Source of the DNA: JAIVJN01 sp036732565
GTDB lineage: Bacteria; Acidobacteriota; Vicinamibacteria; Vicinamibacterales; UBA2999
Reading direction: 5' to 3'
Length of the DNA: 8,017 bases
Assembly (NCBI GenBank): GCA_036732565.1
Contig: DAINCF010000329.1
Coordinates: 1-8,017 of the forward strand
Shown one piece after another: positions 6,440 to 8,017 of this stretch. The position numbers were made by a program, and so were the translations under genes. Below the pieces are notes generated by a model. That model was not told the DNA's origin and did not search any database. It saw only the letters and a list, made by a program, of their open reading frames with translations. The first letter of the stretch is position 1. Every line of letters starts with the position of its first letter.

Positions 6440-7912
6440 CTACGCGTCGCGGTATTGGCCTTGCGAGATGTCGAGGAATCGCCGGTAGTGCGTGTCCCAC
6501 CGATCCGCTTCGCGCGGCTGGAAGCGCTCCACCGGAAACGACCGCTCGATGACGTCGCGGGCATCGTCCAGCGACGGCACCGCACCCATCGCCACCATCT
6601 GGATCGCGACGTTCCCCAAGACGGTTGCCTCCACCGGACCGGCGACGACGGTGCGGCCGGTCGCGTCGGCGGTGAACTGATTGAGCAGTCGATTGCGCGC
6701 GCCACCGCCAACCACGCGGATCGACTCGATCGGCGTGCCGGTGAGAGACTCCAGGGCCTCGAGCACGCTGCGGTACTTGAACGCAAGGCTCTCGAGAATG
6801 CAGCGCACGTACGCGTGCGGGTCCTCCGGCTCCGGTTGACCCGTGTGCCGGCAATAGGCGGCGATGCTTCGAACCATGTTCTCCGGATGCAGGAAGGACG
6901 AGTGGTCCGGATCGATGAGCGAGCGAAAAGCGGGACTCTGGCTGGCGCCCTTGACGAGGGCGTCGTATTCGAAGTGCTGACCGGCCGCATCCCAGTTCCG
7001 GCGACACGACTGCAGCAGCCACAGCCCGCCGATGTTCTTCAACAGGCGGGTCGTGCCGTTCACGCCGCCCTCGTTGGTGAAGTTGAGATCGCGCGCTTTC
7101 GGCGTGACGATCGGCGCCTCGAGCTCGACGCCGAGCAACGACCACGTCCCCGAGCTGAGGAACGCCGTGTTTTCGCTGCTGCGGACCGAGGCGACAGCCG
7201 ACGCGGTGTCGTGACAGCCGGGCACCACGACCGGCGTGCCCGCGAGATCGGCGGAGACGCTCGGCAGCACCGCGCCGGCGATGCTTCCGGGCTCGACCAG
7301 CTGCGGCAGCAACCGCGTGGGCAGATCGAGATCGCGCAGCAGGTTCGTCGCCCACGATCGCGTGCGGATGTCGACGAACTGCGTCGTCGTCGCGTGCGTC
7401 AGCTCGGCGTGAATCTGCCCCGTCAACCAGTAGTTCAACAGGTCGGGGAGCGAGAGCAGCGTCGTGGCGGCGTCGATCAGCTTGGGCGTGCGGCGACTCG
7501 CGGCGTAGAGCTGATACAGCGTGTTGAACGGCAGGAACTGGACGCCGGTCTCGGCGTAGATCCGCTCGCGCGAAACCCGGCCGAACACCTGCTCCATGAC
7601 GCCGTCGGTGCGTGGGTCCCGATAGTGGTGGGGGTTCTGGAGCAGGGTGCCGTGTTCGCCGAGCAAGGCGAAGTCGCAGCCCCAGCCATCCAGACCGATG
7701 CTGTCGAGTCGCAGCGAGGAGACGCGACCGAGCGCGCGCGTCACTTCGAGCCACAACCGCAGAATGTCCCAGTGGAGCGAGCCGTTCTCGCGCACCGGCT
7801 CGTTGGCGAAGCGGTAGATTTCCTCCAGCGTCACCACACCGGACTCGAAGCGGGCGAGCATCGCCCGTCCACTTTCGGCGCCGAGATCGAGCCCAAGAAA
7901 CAGACCGGTCAC
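6440..7912 (-). CDS. rhaB: L-rhamnulokinase (FGGY family)
   Basis: Phosphorylates L-rhamnulose at O1 using ATP, giving the substrate of the downstream aldolase. From the chosen GTG it has 490 residues, against 489 in E. coli RhaB. Sugar-kinase (ASKHA fold) signs are the first phosphate loop GLDLGAESGRAML (7-19), DGWGCDFAL (75-83) in the substrate region, the catalytic-base segment GCHDTASAVA with D235 (232-241), the second phosphate loop SSGTWSLLG (253-261), NIGGLWLLQ (293-301), the adenosine loop VVGGGARNRLLNQF (400-413) and GPVEATVLGN (425-434). The E-S-G-R and C-H-D-T-A-S patterns favour rhamnulokinase over glycerol or xylulose kinase. GTG 7912 has GGGGA 5 nt upstream and places DLG near the N-terminus as usual. 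ATG 7927 (five residues longer) has no good ribosome binding site but is possible, and GTG 7987 is less likely. It is probably first in a two-gene unit with rhaEW. Confidence 0.93.
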   Translation of the reverse strand: MTGLFLGLDLGAESGRAMLARFESGVVTLEEIYRFANEPVRENGSLHWDILRLWLEVTRALGRVSSLRLDSIGLDGWGCDFALLGEHGTLLQNPHHYRDPRTDGVMEQVFGRVSRERIYAETGVQFLPFNTLYQLYAASRRTPKLIDAATTLLSLPDLLNYWLTGQIHAELTHATTTQFVDIRTRSWATNLLRDLDLPTRLLPQLVEPGSIAGAVLPSVSADLAGTPVVVPGCHDTASAVASVRSSENTAFLSSGTWSLLGVELEAPIVTPKARDLNFTNEGGVNGTTRLLKNIGGLWLLQSCRRNWDAAGQHFEYDALVKGASQSPAFRSLIDPDHSSFLHPENMVRSIAAYCRHTGQPEPEDPHAYVRCILESLAFKYRSVLEALESLTGTPIESIRVVGGGARNRLLNQFTADATGRTVVAGPVEATVLGNVAIQMVAMGAVPSLDDARDVIERSFPVERFQPREADRWDTHYRRFLDISQGQYRDA

Positions 7913-7917
7913 GAGTG

Positions 7918-7922
7918 TCCCC
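7918..7922 (-). promoter_or_regulatory. Candidate ribosome binding site for rhaB
   Basis: The minus strand reads GGGGA here, 5 nt before the GTG at 7912. The match to the anti-Shine-Dalgarno sequence is moderate. The alternative ATG at 7927 is preceded only by GCGTGCTCCAT, which has no purine tract, so the GTG is preferred but not certain. Confidence 0.4.
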
Positions 7923-7973
7923 AGCATATGGAGCACGCCCGCGAACGCAACGACGATTCCGGGATGGCCCCTT

Positions 7974-7990
7974 GTTTCGCAACCCACAAC
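7974..7990. promoter_or_regulatory. Degenerate second operator copy upstream of rhaB
   Basis: Read on the minus strand this is GTTGTGGGTTGCGAAAC. It keeps one arm of the 2915-2931 palindrome exactly (TGCGAAAC) and half of the other, for 12 of 17 matches overall. It lies 61 nt upstream of the rhaB GTG in apparently non-coding sequence. That is where the regulator would need a site to control the second catabolic unit. The exact 8-mer also occurs once inside the rhaEW coding region (5045-5052), so chance is not excluded. The rest of 7913-8017 shows no convincing promoter or gene. Confidence 0.38.
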
Positions 7991-8017
7991 GCGCCGCCGG
8001 CGCTCATCCGCCCCGGC

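Noticed and set aside
6378..7982. The rhaEW frame stays open upstream through all of rhaB, as if a 1272-residue fusion existed
   Set aside because: The extension is Arg/Ala/Gly-rich with no domain signs, and the other frame holds a complete rhamnulokinase with all its motifs. A good ribosome binding site precedes GTG 6377. This is the usual stop-poor behaviour of an off-frame in high-GC sequence.
7910..8007. Short minus-strand frame from ATG 8007 ending in a TGA that overlaps the rhaB GTG
   Set aside because: The GTGA overlap looks like translational coupling, but the roughly 32-residue product has no recognisable features or clear ribosome binding site. It could be the tail of an upstream gene, which the window edge prevents testing.

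Overview
This window is a compact L-rhamnose uptake and catabolism locus from a high-GC bacterium. The taxonomic signal is weak. The gene set (a Pseudomonas stutzeri-type RhaI isomerase, a fused aldolase-dehydrogenase, an FGGY kinase and a RbsA-like transporter ATPase) occurs in several soil phyla. Acidobacteriota, or another GC-rich soil lineage, is my guess rather than something shown by the sequence.

Layout, left to right. Bases 1-24 probably hold the first codons of a sugar ABC permease (minus strand). Bases 49-1596 encode the two-domain sugar ABC ATPase (rhaT-like, minus). Bases 1635-2831 encode L-rhamnose isomerase (rhaI, minus). The 198-nt intergenic region 2832-3029 is rich in signals: a GC-rich palindromic repeat, a perfect 17-bp operator-like palindrome, and a strong sigma70-type promoter reading right. 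Bases 3030-4172 (plus) encode a regulator that joins an IclR-type winged helix to a sugar-binding domain like that of ABC periplasmic binding proteins. Its stop overlaps by 9 bp the end of the convergent gene 4164-6377 (minus), a bifunctional rhamnulose-1-phosphate aldolase / lactaldehyde dehydrogenase (rhaEW-type). A second copy of the palindromic repeat lies just upstream of that gene. Bases 6440-7912 (minus) encode rhamnulokinase (rhaB), and a degenerate second copy of the operator lies about 62 nt upstream of its chosen start.

How it works together (inferred from families and context): L-rhamnose enters through the ABC transporter and RhaI converts it to L-rhamnulose. RhaB phosphorylates this at C1, and the aldolase half of RhaEW cleaves L-rhamnulose-1-phosphate to DHAP and L-lactaldehyde. 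The dehydrogenase half oxidises lactaldehyde to L-lactate. The regulator probably senses rhamnose or a pathway intermediate and controls both minus-strand units. No AraC-type RhaR/RhaS, mutarotase or solute-binding protein is visible within these 8 kb.

The most interesting points are the unusual regulator architecture (IclR-type DNA-binding domain with an ABC-binding-protein-like sensor), its likely IclR-style operator with a second candidate at rhaB, and the duplicated intergenic palindrome next to two of the catabolic genes.
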